Counted from the first letter of the stretch, positions 45,911 through 54,640 are shown. The stretch: 64,000 bases of DNA from DATBGO01 sp963695645 (GCA_963695645.1 CAVOHC010000017.1:248001-312000); one strand, 5' to 3'. Numbers and translations are program-made. The notes: generated from the sequence alone by a model not told the origin.

Positions 45911-45940
45911 AGGGACACGGTAAGGACACGGTAGGGACAC
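45911..45940 (-). promoter_or_regulatory. Triple 11-bp direct repeat in the cobH promoter region
   Basis: On the minus strand CCGTGTC occurs three times at exact 11-bp spacing with 4-bp spacers, about 75-105 bp before cobH. A TAACGT box lies about 17 bp after the last copy, so that copy may overlap the -35. One-turn spacing on one DNA face is typical of operator sites; the layout resembles SARP binding sites. Confidence 0.5.
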
Positions 45941-46213
45941 GGCGAAGCTCCCGGCGCCACGGCCACCTGGCGCGCCGGATCCCGCTCGGGTGCCCGTCTC
46001 GCCAGTCCCCGGCCTGGCAGGCAAGAACATCCAGGTCCGCCGATACACTGACGGAGCACGTCGGGGCCTTGCACGCGGGGCGGCTGGCCAGGTACCCGGG
46101 AGCGTTCAGCGACTATTGCGGTGACGTTGAGGCTGGCCGCACGTCAGCTCTGGTTAGCTCGGTAGGCCGGTCGCCCGTGACGACGTAACTGAACTTATCT
46201 GAATGGAGCATCC

Positions 46214-47128
46214 ATGGCGGACGAGAGTCGTGCCCGGGTTCTGGTAACCGGCGGCTCCGGCTTCATAGGGCGGCGCCTGGTCCGCGCGCTGCTCGACGCC
46301 GGGGCCGATGTCACCGTGGCGGACCTGCGGCCCTTCCCTGGCGGCGAGGTCCGGACCATACTCGGTGACCTGCGCGATCCCTCGGTCGTGACCCGGGCGA
46401 TCCAGCCAGGCACCGATGCCGTGTTCCACCTGGCGGCGATGACCCGGGTGCTGTTGTCGGTGGAGGACCCGGCGGGTACATACCAGCTCAATGTGGACGC
46501 AACCGCGGGCCTGCTCGAGCAGGCCCGCATTCACGGGGTCGAGACGTTCATGCTGGCCTCGACCAATGCGGTAGCTGGCGACGTGGGCACCGCGATGATC
46601 ACCGAGCAGGCAACGCTGCGCCCGCTCACGCCCTACGGCGCGACCAAGGCAGCCGGCGAGATGCTGCTGAGTGCCTACGCCGCAAGCTATGGCATGGCTT
46701 GCAGTGCGCTGCGGTTCTCCAACGTCTATGGTCCTGGCATGCAGGAGAAGGACAGCCTGATACCGAGGCTGATGCGCGCAGCCGCAAGCGGCCGCGGCAT
46801 CCAGGTCTACGGCGACGGCACCCAGGTTCGCGATCTGTTGCATGTGGACGACGCCATCGCGGGCACCCTGGCGGCCTTTCGGGCGGCCTACAGCGGGCCG
46901 CTGATCCTCGGTTCAGGAGAATCGGTGTCGGTCAACGACATCCTGGCCGCCGCCCGCGCCGTCACCGGCGCCGAACTGCCCGCCGAGCACGTCCCCGCCA
47001 AGCCCGGTGAGATGCCTGCGGTGATCGTGGACATTGCCACCGCCCGGGCACTTGGCTACCAGCCGGTGCATGATCTCAAGTCCGGCCTGGCGACCGTGTG
47101 GCCCGAGTTCTCGGAGGCGGCCGAGTGA
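46214..47128 (+). CDS. NAD-dependent sugar-nucleotide epimerase/dehydratase (extended SDR)
   Basis: 304 residues. The Rossmann motif is VLVTGGSGFIGRRL, then DLRDPSVV and VFHLAAM. The catalytic YxxxK is in PYGATKAAGE and the sugar-nucleotide loop is RFSNVYGPGM. This is the extended short-chain dehydrogenase fold of UDP-glucose 4-epimerase and related enzymes; the exact sugar is not readable. It is translationally coupled (GTGA) to a GT2 glycosyltransferase, so the pair probably makes and transfers an envelope sugar. Confidence 0.9.
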   Translation: MADESRARVLVTGGSGFIGRRLVRALLDAGADVTVADLRPFPGGEVRTILGDLRDPSVVTRAIQPGTDAVFHLAAMTRVLLSVEDPAGTYQLNVDATAGLLEQARIHGVETFMLASTNAVAGDVGTAMITEQATLRPLTPYGATKAAGEMLLSAYAASYGMACSALRFSNVYGPGMQEKDSLIPRLMRAAASGRGIQVYGDGTQVRDLLHVDDAIAGTLAAFRAAYSGPLILGSGESVSVNDILAAARAVTGAELPAEHVPAKPGEMPAVIVDIATARALGYQPVHDLKSGLATVWPEFSEAAE

Positions 47129-48060
47129 CACCCGCGCGCTTGAGCGACGAGACCATCGATAGCGCCGCCATCCACGCGTTTACCGACCAATATGGCGCGC
47201 TCGCGACCAGGCTGCCCCCGCTGGCCATAGTGATCGCCGCCTTTAACGAGGAAGGCTCCATCGGCCAGGTCCTCGCGGCGCTGCCGGACGCCGTCGCTGG
47301 GCTGGCTGCCGCGAAGATCGTGGTCAGCGACGGGGCCGCCGACGGCACGGCGAAGGAGGCGGCCGCGGCAGGCGCCCTGGTCTGCGACGTGCCGGTCAAC
47401 CGTGGCCAAGGCGCCGCGCTTCGGCTCGGCTACCGCATCGCCCGCGAGGGCGGTGCCAGCTACATCGTGACGACCGATGCCGACGGCCAGTACAACCCCG
47501 CGGAAATCGAGTTGCTGCTCGCGCCGATCCTGGCCGGGCGGGCCGACTTCGTGACCGGATCACGTGCGCTCGGCAGCGAGGAGACGACAGATCCGGTGCG
47601 GCGCCTCGGCGTCCGGGTGTTTGCCCTGATCATCAGCCTGCTCGCGGGCAAGCGCATCACCGACCCCTCCTTCGGGCTGCGGGCGATGCGCGCGGAAGTT
47701 ACCGGCGCGGTTCAGCTCGAGCAGCCGCAGTACCAGTCTGCCGAGCTCCTGATCGCGGTCATCACCCGCGGCTTCCGGGTGGCGGAGGTACCTGCGACAA
47801 TCCACAAGCGCAGGGTCGGCGAGAGCAAGAAGGGGCATAACGCCTTTTATGCACTGCACTTCGCCGGCGTGATCGCGGGCACCTGGTGGCGCGAGCGTCA
47901 GCGCCGGGTGCGCAGGTCTGCCCGGTCGGCACCGGGGGCCGAACTGCCCGGGGCAGCCGCCACCGGCAGCGGCTGCTCGCCGCCGGGACCACTGAAGGCG
48001 GAAGTGCCGGCGGCGGAGCCGGGCGAGACCTTGGACCCGCGGTCCACGAACAGTACGTAG
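47125..48060 (+). CDS. Family 2 glycosyltransferase (polyprenol-phosphate sugar synthase-like)
   Basis: 311 residues from GTG 47125, overlapping the epimerase stop. The GT-A domain has LAIVIAAFNEEGSIGQVL, VSDGAADGTAKEA, the DxD-like TTDADGQYNP and TGSRALG. The DPM1-like C-terminal segment SFGLRAMRAE is present, and no transmembrane helices follow. These enzymes charge a polyprenyl phosphate with a sugar. The Ala/Pro-rich tail of about 45 residues overlaps the opposite-strand GtrA gene by 163 bp. Confidence 0.88.
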   Translation: MTPARLSDETIDSAAIHAFTDQYGALATRLPPLAIVIAAFNEEGSIGQVLAALPDAVAGLAAAKIVVSDGAADGTAKEAAAAGALVCDVPVNRGQGAALRLGYRIAREGGASYIVTTDADGQYNPAEIELLLAPILAGRADFVTGSRALGSEETTDPVRRLGVRVFALIISLLAGKRITDPSFGLRAMRAEVTGAVQLEQPQYQSAELLIAVITRGFRVAEVPATIHKRRVGESKKGHNAFYALHFAGVIAGTWWRERQRRVRRSARSAPGAELPGAAATGSGCSPPGPLKAEVPAAEPGETLDPRSTNST

Positions 48061-48524
48061 TGGAAAATGACGAATCTGGTCACGAAAGTAACGCAATTCG
48101 CCGCGAGATAGGCCGCGTTCACAACCGCGACACGCTGCCAGTGGCCAAGCCCCATCGACGTGGCCCAGACGCTCGCGAAATGACTCACCAGGCCCAGGAC
48201 GATCCAGCTGCCGACGGCGATTGCCCAGAAGGGCAGCGTCTCCTTGAGCACATGTGGCATGCCCTTGCGCTCCCACGCCCAGCGGCTCAGCACGTAACTC
48301 ACCGCCGCGCCGACCATGGAAGCGATCACCGCCGATGTGCCTGCGCTCAGCTGCGACAGGCCGACCAGCAGCGCCAGCGTCAGCTGGCTGGCGGCCACTG
48401 CCGCGAGCGACACGGGCACGAACCGCATGAATCGCCTGCCGGTATTGGTGCGGAGCCTTCGCCGCAACGATGCGGGAAGCAATCGCCACGCGACCTTGGC
48501 GATCTTGGGTGGTGCCATGGTCAT
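47898..48524 (-). CDS. GtrA-like membrane protein
   Basis: 208 residues from ATG 48524 (AGGA upstream). Four transmembrane helices of the GtrA family are visible: FVPVSLAAVAASQLTLALLVGL, VIASMVGAAVSYVLSRWAWERKG, FWAIAVGSWIVLGLVSHFAS and AAYLAANCVTFVTRFVIFHYVLF. GtrA proteins are thought to flip polyprenyl-linked sugars, which fits the convergent GT2/epimerase pair. The C-terminal 50 residues lie antisense to the GT2 tail and look like overprinted low-complexity sequence. Confidence 0.88.
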   Translation of the reverse strand: MTMAPPKIAKVAWRLLPASLRRRLRTNTGRRFMRFVPVSLAAVAASQLTLALLVGLSQLSAGTSAVIASMVGAAVSYVLSRWAWERKGMPHVLKETLPFWAIAVGSWIVLGLVSHFASVWATSMGLGHWQRVAVVNAAYLAANCVTFVTRFVIFHYVLFVDRGSKVSPGSAAGTSAFSGPGGEQPLPVAAAPGSSAPGADRADLRTRR

Positions 48525-48716
48525 GGGTGTCCTAGGTAGACGGCGGCGCCTGGCTGGGGGAGACAACATACAGAGTACGGGAGCGCACGCAGGGAACGGT
48601 GAGGCAGTCCTGCCCCTGAGTCCCGCCGCTGAGGACTTCTCCCCTCGGCGACCGGCCCGGCCGGCGCGGCCGATGCATTTATAGCACCGTGACGCATGAG
48701 ACGCCGGCCCGACAGC

Positions 48717-48764
48717 GAAGTTTGGCCACGTCAGGTATAAGAAGTTTGGTCACGTCAGGCATAA
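48717..48764 (+). repeat. 24-bp tandem duplication upstream of a small gene
   Basis: Two 24-bp copies (GAAGTTTGGYCACGTCAGGYATAA) differ at two positions. They lie 40 bp before the Shine-Dalgarno of the 73-residue gene, in a locally AT-rich patch, and could be a doubled regulator or promoter site. Confidence 0.7.
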
Positions 48765-48802
48765 GTCGACGACGGCTGAGGACGACTGGGCGGAGCAAGA
48801 CC

Positions 48803-49024
48803 ATGATCTGCCACGTCGAGAACCCGCGGGCCGAGCTGGAGAACCACCACTACAACGTGGTGCAGTCCGGGCTGGTCGGGCTGGGCCTTTCGCCGCGCCT
48901 GCTATCGGACACGCTGATCGGATCGCTCTTCGAGATCACCAAGCAGTACGCGCACCGGGCCAGGCCGGAGGCCATGATCCCGACAATCGAGCGGCGCAGG
49001 CCGTCTAGCGTGATCTCCAACTAG
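48803..49024 (+). CDS. Small hypothetical protein (73 aa)
   Basis: The frame from ATG 48803 has GGAG seven bases upstream and balanced composition with few Arg/Pro runs, unlike shadow frames. It encodes MICHVENPRAELENHHYNVV and continues with LGLSPRLLSDTLIGSLFEITKQYAHRARPEAMIPTIE. It is predicted mainly helical, with His-rich and amphipathic segments. No family is recognised. Its stop overlaps the stop of the convergent DUF1906 gene (CTAG). The longer in-frame start at 48689 runs through the tandem repeat. Confidence 0.5.
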   Translation: MICHVENPRAELENHHYNVVQSGLVGLGLSPRLLSDTLIGSLFEITKQYAHRARPEAMIPTIERRRPSSVISN

Positions 49025-51201
49025 CCGGCGATCCTCAGCGGCCCAGCCCAGGTGCCTCCGCTTTGCAGCGAGGCAGACCAGAGCGCGCCGCCTCGGCCCC
49101 GCCAGAAGACGTCGGCCTTGGTCGGGTCCCCCCCGACGGTCACGACCGGCCCGGAGCCCAGCCTGCCCATCGGCAGCCGGATCGGCGCCAGCCAGCCGGT
49201 CCGAGGCCGGTGAACGGTCAGCCAGAGCCTGCCATCCCGCCCCCGCCAGAAGACCCGGATCAGGCCGGAGGCTGGTGCGACGGGGAACGGCGCCAGCCGG
49301 ACGCGCCCGCCTAGATCCTGCGGCGCGCTCCAGCGGCCGTCCGGGGAAGCAGCGGCGAGCCAGAGGTCCGGGCGGCCGGCTCCCCGCCAGAACACATCGA
49401 CAGCGCCGTCAGGCTCGGGTGCCGCCTCAGGGAAACCGCCGAGCGGCCCTGTTCCCAGCCTGGCCGGCCTGCCCCAGGCTGAGCCCTTGCTGGCCAGGTG
49501 CCACAGTCTCCGATCCGTACCTTCCCAGAAGACCTCGATCCTGCCGGGCAGCGGCTGCACGGGAGACGGGCTCGCGGCGAGGCTGCCGCCGAGCCGCTGC
49601 GGACCGCGCCAGCCACCGCCTGGCGTGAACCTGGCGTGCCAGAGCTGACGATCGGCTGATCCCTTCCAGAACACGTCGATGACGCCATCAGGCTGAGCGA
49701 GCGCGCTGGGCGCGCCACCAAGGCTGCCCATCCTGCGCAGTCGCACTTGCTGCCATCCCCTGCGCGGCCCGTAGGCGGCCTGCCACAGGTAACCGTCTGT
49801 GCCCTGATAGAACACATCGAGCCGGCCCGCGGCCGGCCGCACCGCCGTCGGTCCGGACTTGTCTGACCCGCCCAGGTCGACTGGCGCCGCCCAGCCCGCG
49901 CCTGGCCGGTACCTCGCCTGCCAGAGCCGGTCGCCGGCCCCGCGGAAGAAGGCATCCACGATTCCGCCGCTGCCCCGCACGGACGGCGATGCCTCCGGTG
50001 TGCCCTCGCTGCCGAGCGAGCGCATCCTCACATCGAGATAGTCCTGGTCGACGTTGATCGTGTCGCCGCCGAAGGTTTGCGTGGTATTGCCGTTGAACTG
50101 GTGCAGCCGCCGGCGGCCGGGCCACTCGCCGGGCTGGAAGACCGGATCGACGGTGTCCGCTGAGCCGTTCCATAAGGCGTCGTAAATGACATCCGGCATC
50201 GCATAGGCACCGGCGAAGTACTGCTTGGCGAGACCCTCGATGGCGGACCCCGAACTCGAGTACACGCCGGAGGAGTAGCCCAGCTGATGGATCGTGACGG
50301 TCCAGGCCGACAGGAAGCTGAGTGCGGCTGTGGACTGGCGCGCCGGATAGGCCTCCATGTCGTAATAGAGCGGCGTCCCCGGCCCGAATCCGAGCATCTC
50401 GGCCTGCGCCACCGCGTCGGTACCGGCCGCGGCCCCCTGCTGGGCCGGCGAGCTGAGCTCTCCATAGTCCGCCTGCGGACCGACATACATCGGCATGAAG
50501 TGCCAGCCGGCGTCGGTCTCCCTTCTCAGCCAGGCTCGGGTGAGGTTGGGCTGCGCGCACGCGCGATCCGAGCCGCCGATGTAGATGCCGACCGCACGGT
50601 AAGGCGAGTGCCGCCGCCAGGCGCGCATGTATGCGGCGCTCGGCGCCGTGCACGCGTCAAAACCCAGGCCATGGTAGTTCGTGACCCGGGCAGGCAGCCT
50701 GGCCGCTGTCAGCCGCGAGACCCGCGGCGCCTTGACGACGGGTTCAGGCAGCGACGCACTGCGCAAAATCTGGTACATCTGCCGCGGGTGGGTGCCTAAC
50801 GTCGCCGTGACGCTGATCCCTGGTGCCGTCGCCGTGATCTGCCTGGCCGCCTGATCCTCGACCGCTGACCGCGCGGCCCGGGCAGGCCCCCGCTGGATCA
50901 GCAGCGCCTCCGTCGTTCCGACGATCCTGGCGGGGCATGACTGATCACGGCCCGGCGTGCCGACATATACAGCCCGCCGGTCGAAACGGACACAGGTGTG
51001 CTGATGGCCGGACAGCTGGATCACCGGCCAGGACCTGGGCAGCTCGAACCTGTATCCCCCGAATGTCATCGGCACGAGGCCTGACTCCGGCCCGGCCGGT
51101 ACCCGGCTGGCGCTGGCCGGCGCCGTGAGTGCCGCGGTGGCGGCACACACTATGAGCGCCCCCGCAATGCGCGCGCGCCACTGCGGCTGGACTGCGAGCA
51201 T
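49021..51201 (-). CDS. Secreted DUF1906 (glycoside hydrolase-like) protein with seven-bladed lectin-type propeller
   Basis: 726 residues with a signal peptide (MLAVQPQWRARIAGALIV ... ASA). After a 130-residue N-terminal region comes a DUF1906 / Rv2525c-like TIM-barrel domain (about 170-400: YHGLGFDACTAPS, GIYIGGSDRAC, PLYYDMEAYP with the likely catalytic acidic pair, WPGRRRLHQFN). The C-terminal 310 residues hold seven blades of about 45 residues with the motif DVFWRGxDxxLWxA, a PLL-type lectin propeller. This suggests a secreted, glycan-targeted wall or polysaccharide enzyme. It is convergent with the small gene at 48803. Confidence 0.88.
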   Translation of the reverse strand: MLAVQPQWRARIAGALIVCAATAALTAPASASRVPAGPESGLVPMTFGGYRFELPRSWPVIQLSGHQHTCVRFDRRAVYVGTPGRDQSCPARIVGTTEALLIQRGPARAARSAVEDQAARQITATAPGISVTATLGTHPRQMYQILRSASLPEPVVKAPRVSRLTAARLPARVTNYHGLGFDACTAPSAAYMRAWRRHSPYRAVGIYIGGSDRACAQPNLTRAWLRRETDAGWHFMPMYVGPQADYGELSSPAQQGAAAGTDAVAQAEMLGFGPGTPLYYDMEAYPARQSTAALSFLSAWTVTIHQLGYSSGVYSSSGSAIEGLAKQYFAGAYAMPDVIYDALWNGSADTVDPVFQPGEWPGRRRLHQFNGNTTQTFGGDTINVDQDYLDVRMRSLGSEGTPEASPSVRGSGGIVDAFFRGAGDRLWQARYRPGAGWAAPVDLGGSDKSGPTAVRPAAGRLDVFYQGTDGYLWQAAYGPRRGWQQVRLRRMGSLGGAPSALAQPDGVIDVFWKGSADRQLWHARFTPGGGWRGPQRLGGSLAASPSPVQPLPGRIEVFWEGTDRRLWHLASKGSAWGRPARLGTGPLGGFPEAAPEPDGAVDVFWRGAGRPDLWLAAASPDGRWSAPQDLGGRVRLAPFPVAPASGLIRVFWRGRDGRLWLTVHRPRTGWLAPIRLPMGRLGSGPVVTVGGDPTKADVFWRGRGGALWSASLQSGGTWAGPLRIAG

Positions 51202-51237
51202 GCTGATTACCGCCTTCTGTCGTGCCCTCGTACCGCC

Positions 51238-51261
51238 GCCGCAGGCGCCCCCGCCTGCGGC
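51238..51261 (-). promoter_or_regulatory. Leader hairpin upstream of the DUF1906 gene
   Basis: A perfect 10-bp stem (GCCGCAGGCG with CGCCTGCGGC) and 4-base loop lies 37 bp before the start. It could be an attenuator or RNA-stabilising element. The rest of 51262-51533 has no gene, and I could not fit it to a known riboswitch class. Confidence 0.5.
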
Positions 51262-51533
51262 CCGGCATCGTGACAGTGGTGCTTATGGCGACGGTTAGCG
51301 CCGCCGCCAGCAGCCCAGCGCCGGCTGCTCAGGCAATCCGCTGAAGATCATGATCGGCCACGCCCTCCCCGTAGCTTCCGCCCCGTCCCCGACAGGACGC
51401 CTGGCACCCACATGCCAGATCGCTCGATCTGGCCAGACAGTAGTTGTCACCGATGCAGCGCAACGGCGCGACGCGCCGGATCATTGCCATTTCTGTGCTC
51501 GGCGACGCCAAACAAATGCCCAATTACCCGGGG

Positions 51534-51815
51534 TCAGTCCCAGCTCCTGGACAGCAGCCAGAGCCCGCTCGCTGCGTCATGACGCAGCTCATAAATGCCG
51601 GCCGGGACGTTCTTCCCCGGCGAGGCCTCCACCCGCCAGAACTCCCGTTCAGCGGGCGCACCGGGGTCAGGGTGCCGTGCGATCCACCATTCCCGGCTGG
51701 TCATCCAGCGATCTAATACGACCAGCACGGTAAACAGCCTGCCGCGCCAGACAAACCTCGCAGGCTTTCCATCCTGCAGCCAGACGTCGACCGGCTCTCC
51801 GTGCATCCTGCTCAC
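51534..51815 (-). CDS. Small DUF6504-like protein
   Basis: 93 residues. The text VDVWLQDGKPARFVWRGRLFTVLVVLDRW then REWWIARHPDP, FWRVEASPGKNVPAGIYELRHD and GLWLLSRSWD matches the small actinomycete family that often neighbours imuB/dnaE2 mutasome genes. It has no catalytic motif, and no mutasome gene lies in this window. GTG 51815 is used; ATG 51806 is equally possible. Confidence 0.72.
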   Translation of the reverse strand: MSRMHGEPVDVWLQDGKPARFVWRGRLFTVLVVLDRWMTSREWWIARHPDPGAPAEREFWRVEASPGKNVPAGIYELRHDAASGLWLLSRSWD

Positions 51816-51943
51816 GTGCCCGCCTGCTTCCCCGCCGGTCCGGCGCGGACCGGCAGGCTCAGCCGCCCAGGGGAAGCAGGGCAGTTACCAACTGATATCG
51901 AACATATATTCGTACCAGTCGCAGCGCAAGGGCAATGGAGCTA

Positions 51944-53212
51944 TCAGCCGGCCGCCCAGCCAGGCATCGGGAAGCCGGCCAGCAGATCGCGGACCTCGCC
52001 CGCGACCCGCTCGATGGCCTCCTCGTCGTCCTTGGTTGCCGCGGTGATCGCCTCATCCATCCACGCCGCGACCTGCGCCATGTGTTCTTCGCCCAGGCCG
52101 CGGGTGGTGATCGCGGGCGTGCCGATCCTGATCCCGGACGGGTCGAACGGCTTACGCGGGTCAAACGGCACCGTGTTGTAGTTCACCTCGATACCGGCCC
52201 GGTCGAGAGCCTTGGCGGCCGGCTTGCCTGCGATGCCCTGCGGTGTCAGGTCGACCAGGATCAGGTGGTTGTCCGTGCCGCCGGAGACAAGGCTGTAGCC
52301 ACGGTCGGCCAGCGCCTCGGCGAGCGCGGCGGCGTTGCCCACGACCTGATGCGCATAGGCGGAGAACTCCGGCTGTGCAGCCTCCCGCAGCGCCACCGCG
52401 ATCGCCGCTGTGGTGTGGTTATGCGGGCCGCCCTGCAGGCCCGGGAACACCGCCTTGTCCAGGGCCTTCGCATGCTCCGCCGTCGACATGATCATGGCGC
52501 CGCGCGGGCCGCGCAGCGTCTTGTGCGTGGTCGTCGTGATGACCCCGGCGTAGCCGGCCGGACTCGGGTGCGCGCCCCCTGCGATCAGCCCCGCGATGTG
52601 CGCGATATCGGCCACGAGAACAGCGCCAACCTCGGCGGCGATCTCGGCGAACACGGGAAAGTCGATGGTGCGCGGAATCGCGGTGCCGCCACAGAACATG
52701 ATTTTCGGCCGCTCGCGCCGGGCCAGGTCACGTACCTCGTCGAAGTCAACCCGGCCGGTGTCGGCGCGGACGCCGTACTGAACCGGACGGAACCACTTGC
52801 CGGTCGCTGACACCGGCCAGCCGTGCGTGAGATGGCCGCCCATCGGCAGCGCCATCCCCATCACGGTGTCGCCGGGCTCAAGGAAGGCCAGGTAGACCGC
52901 GAGGTTGGCGGGCGACCCCGAGTACGGCTGGACGTTAGCGTGGTCGACCCCGAACAGCGCCTCGGCGCGGCGTGCGGCAATGGTCTCGATCGGGTCAATG
53001 AACTGCTGGCCCTCGTAGTAGCGGCGGCCCGGGTAACCCTCCGAGTACTTGTTGGTCAGCACAGTTCCCGAAGCCTCTAGGACGGCTTCGGAGACGTAGT
53101 TCTCCGACGGGATGAGCCGGATCTTCTCGAACTGGCGCCTTGCCTCGGCCTCGATCAGGTCAGCGATCTCCGGGTCTGTGCTGGCGACGTGCGGGATGGG
53201 CGGCTGGTGCAT
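51944..53212 (-). CDS. glyA: Serine hydroxymethyltransferase
   Basis: 422 residues from ATG 53212, five bases after GGAGG; longer frames upstream run into non-coding text. Fold-type I PLP enzyme with IRLIPSENYVS, NKYSEGYPGRRYY, ADIAHIAGLIAGG, the PLP lysine in TTTTHKTLRGPRG, and PHNHTTAAIAVAL. It interconverts serine and glycine with tetrahydrofolate, the main source of one-carbon units. Confidence 0.97.
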   Translation of the reverse strand: MHQPPIPHVASTDPEIADLIEAEARRQFEKIRLIPSENYVSEAVLEASGTVLTNKYSEGYPGRRYYEGQQFIDPIETIAARRAEALFGVDHANVQPYSGSPANLAVYLAFLEPGDTVMGMALPMGGHLTHGWPVSATGKWFRPVQYGVRADTGRVDFDEVRDLARRERPKIMFCGGTAIPRTIDFPVFAEIAAEVGAVLVADIAHIAGLIAGGAHPSPAGYAGVITTTTHKTLRGPRGAMIMSTAEHAKALDKAVFPGLQGGPHNHTTAAIAVALREAAQPEFSAYAHQVVGNAAALAEALADRGYSLVSGGTDNHLILVDLTPQGIAGKPAAKALDRAGIEVNYNTVPFDPRKPFDPSGIRIGTPAITTRGLGEEHMAQVAAWMDEAITAATKDDEEAIERVAGEVRDLLAGFPMPGWAAG

Positions 53213-53298
53213 GACGACCTCCAATGACACGACGCTACCAACCTGTCCGCGGCGGGCGGCCGCGATAGCGCCTTCGCCCGAGCCGGGTGACCGTTTTA

Positions 53299-54123
53299 TC
53301 ATGCCGAACGGATGACGCCTGGTACGTCGGCATCGCGCCGCCGGTCCCGGCGCGGCGGGCCGGCTGGGCCTTGCCCCGCAGCTTTCCGGCGCAGCAGGCG
53401 GCGCTCGCCTGCCGCCCACGCCGACGACGTGAGCAGGTAAATCCCGGCGGCAAGCGGCACGACTGCGGCGACGGCGACCGTCGTATACGGCAGTACCCGG
53501 GTTAGCACGCCAACCGCTCCCCCGGCCTGTCCCCCGGCCTGCGCCGTTTCGGCGAGCCGGGCCGCTCCCCGGGCCTGCGCCGTCGCGGCGCGCCGCGCGG
53601 ATCGCGCCGACAGCCAGGCAACCACGGCCAGCAGCGCGAACAGCACTCCGAACACCGCGCCCTGGACGCTGACCGGGCCGGGGCCGCCCAGCCAGTGGCC
53701 GCCGAGCGGCGCCCCGAGCAGATCGTGGCTAAGCAGGCCGTTCGGCCTGCCATCGATGGTCCGGGACAGAAACAGCCGGTACAGCACGCTGAAAAACGGC
53801 AGCTGCAGCAAGGCCGGAAGGCAGCCGGCGAACATCCCGGTGCCTTCCGTCCGGTACAGCAGGCTGAGCTCACGCTGCAGCCGTTCCGGCTGCCGCGCAT
53901 ACTGCTGCTGCAGCTGCCTGACCTGTGGCAGCAGCCGGGCCTGGCTGGCCTGGCCGCGAAGCGAGGAGAAGCTGAGCGGCAGCAGCAGCAGCCGCACGAT
54001 GGCGGTGCAGGCGATGATCGCGAACACCGGGGCCAGTCCTCCGGCCAGCGGTGTCAGGATCCGGGCCAGCGCGGATACGACGTGATAGGCGACGGCGACG
54101 CACGCGCCGAGAACAGCGAGCAT
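53299..54123 (-). CDS. YidC/Oxa1 family membrane protein insertase
   Basis: 274 residues from ATG 54123 (GGAGG nine bases upstream). It has about five transmembrane segments and the Oxa1 core: IIACTAIVRLLLLPLSF (with the pore Arg), LLPQVRQLQQQYARQPERLQRELSLLYR, GTGMFAGCLPALLQLPFFSVLYRLF and a late helix near YLLTSSAWAAGERRLLRR. It is shorter than the essential YidC and lies next to a small membrane protein, the arrangement of the second, accessory YidC of actinomycetes. The basic C-terminus could contact the ribosome. Confidence 0.88.
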   Translation of the reverse strand: MLAVLGACVAVAYHVVSALARILTPLAGGLAPVFAIIACTAIVRLLLLPLSFSSLRGQASQARLLPQVRQLQQQYARQPERLQRELSLLYRTEGTGMFAGCLPALLQLPFFSVLYRLFLSRTIDGRPNGLLSHDLLGAPLGGHWLGGPGPVSVQGAVFGVLFALLAVVAWLSARSARRAATAQARGAARLAETAQAGGQAGGAVGVLTRVLPYTTVAVAAVVPLAAGIYLLTSSAWAAGERRLLRRKAAGQGPAGPPRRDRRRDADVPGVIRSA

Positions 54124-54257
54124 GACGGGTACCCTCCAGCGGGTCGAAGACGGATGACAGCTGGAGACGGCCGGATGGCAGAGCGCACGGCCCGAAGCCG
54201 GCGATCAGGCGCGCGTACGAGCGCGCCGGGGCCGGGCCGGGCCGGACAGGCGGATTG

Positions 54258-54560
54258 TCAGGCGGCCGCCGGGACCGCCGATGGTGCCCGTGGCCGGGCC
54301 CGCCCTGGTGCGTCGGGATTGAGCTGCCGCTGGAACGCGGCGGACCAGGACTTTTCCCGCAGCGCTACGGCGCGGCCGATCAGCGGCCGGCCGGTGACGG
54401 CTGCGGCGATTCTGACACCCTGCGCAAGGATCGAGATGATCACGCCGGTCAGCGCGATCGCCGCTACCGTGATCAGGCCGGACGGGGTTGCCACTACGTG
54501 CCCGGGCACCGGCCAGTAGCCGGCCAGCTGGGCAAGCACAGCGGCGAACCAGGCGATCAT
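54258..54560 (-). CDS. Small membrane protein next to the YidC paralogue (DUF6412-like)
   Basis: 100 residues from ATG 54560, four bases after GGAGG. Two helices (MIAWFAAVLAQLAGYWPV and LITVAAIALTGVIISILAQGVRIA) are followed by a basic tail (REKSWSAAFQRQLNPDAPGRARPR). It matches the small proteins that sit upstream of accessory yidC genes in actinomycetes. The longer frame toward 54890 runs through the 20-bp repeat array and is rejected. Confidence 0.7.
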   Translation of the reverse strand: MIAWFAAVLAQLAGYWPVPGHVVATPSGLITVAAIALTGVIISILAQGVRIAAAVTGRPLIGRAVALREKSWSAAFQRQLNPDAPGRARPRAPSAVPAAA

Positions 54561-54640
54561 CGGGCCTCCGACCAGGGTTCCTGCCGATACCGCAGGACAC
54601 ACCTGGCTCAATCCAGAGCGTACTCGCCCGGGCTCCGGCC

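Noticed and set aside
45837..46213. A fourth cobalamin riboswitch before cobH
   Set aside because: I looked for the B12 box and the GCCACTG core on the minus strand and found neither; only direct repeats are present.
51202..51360. ydaO-type cyclic di-AMP riboswitch
   Set aside because: A few short motifs look similar but the paired regions and core sequences could not be matched by eye.
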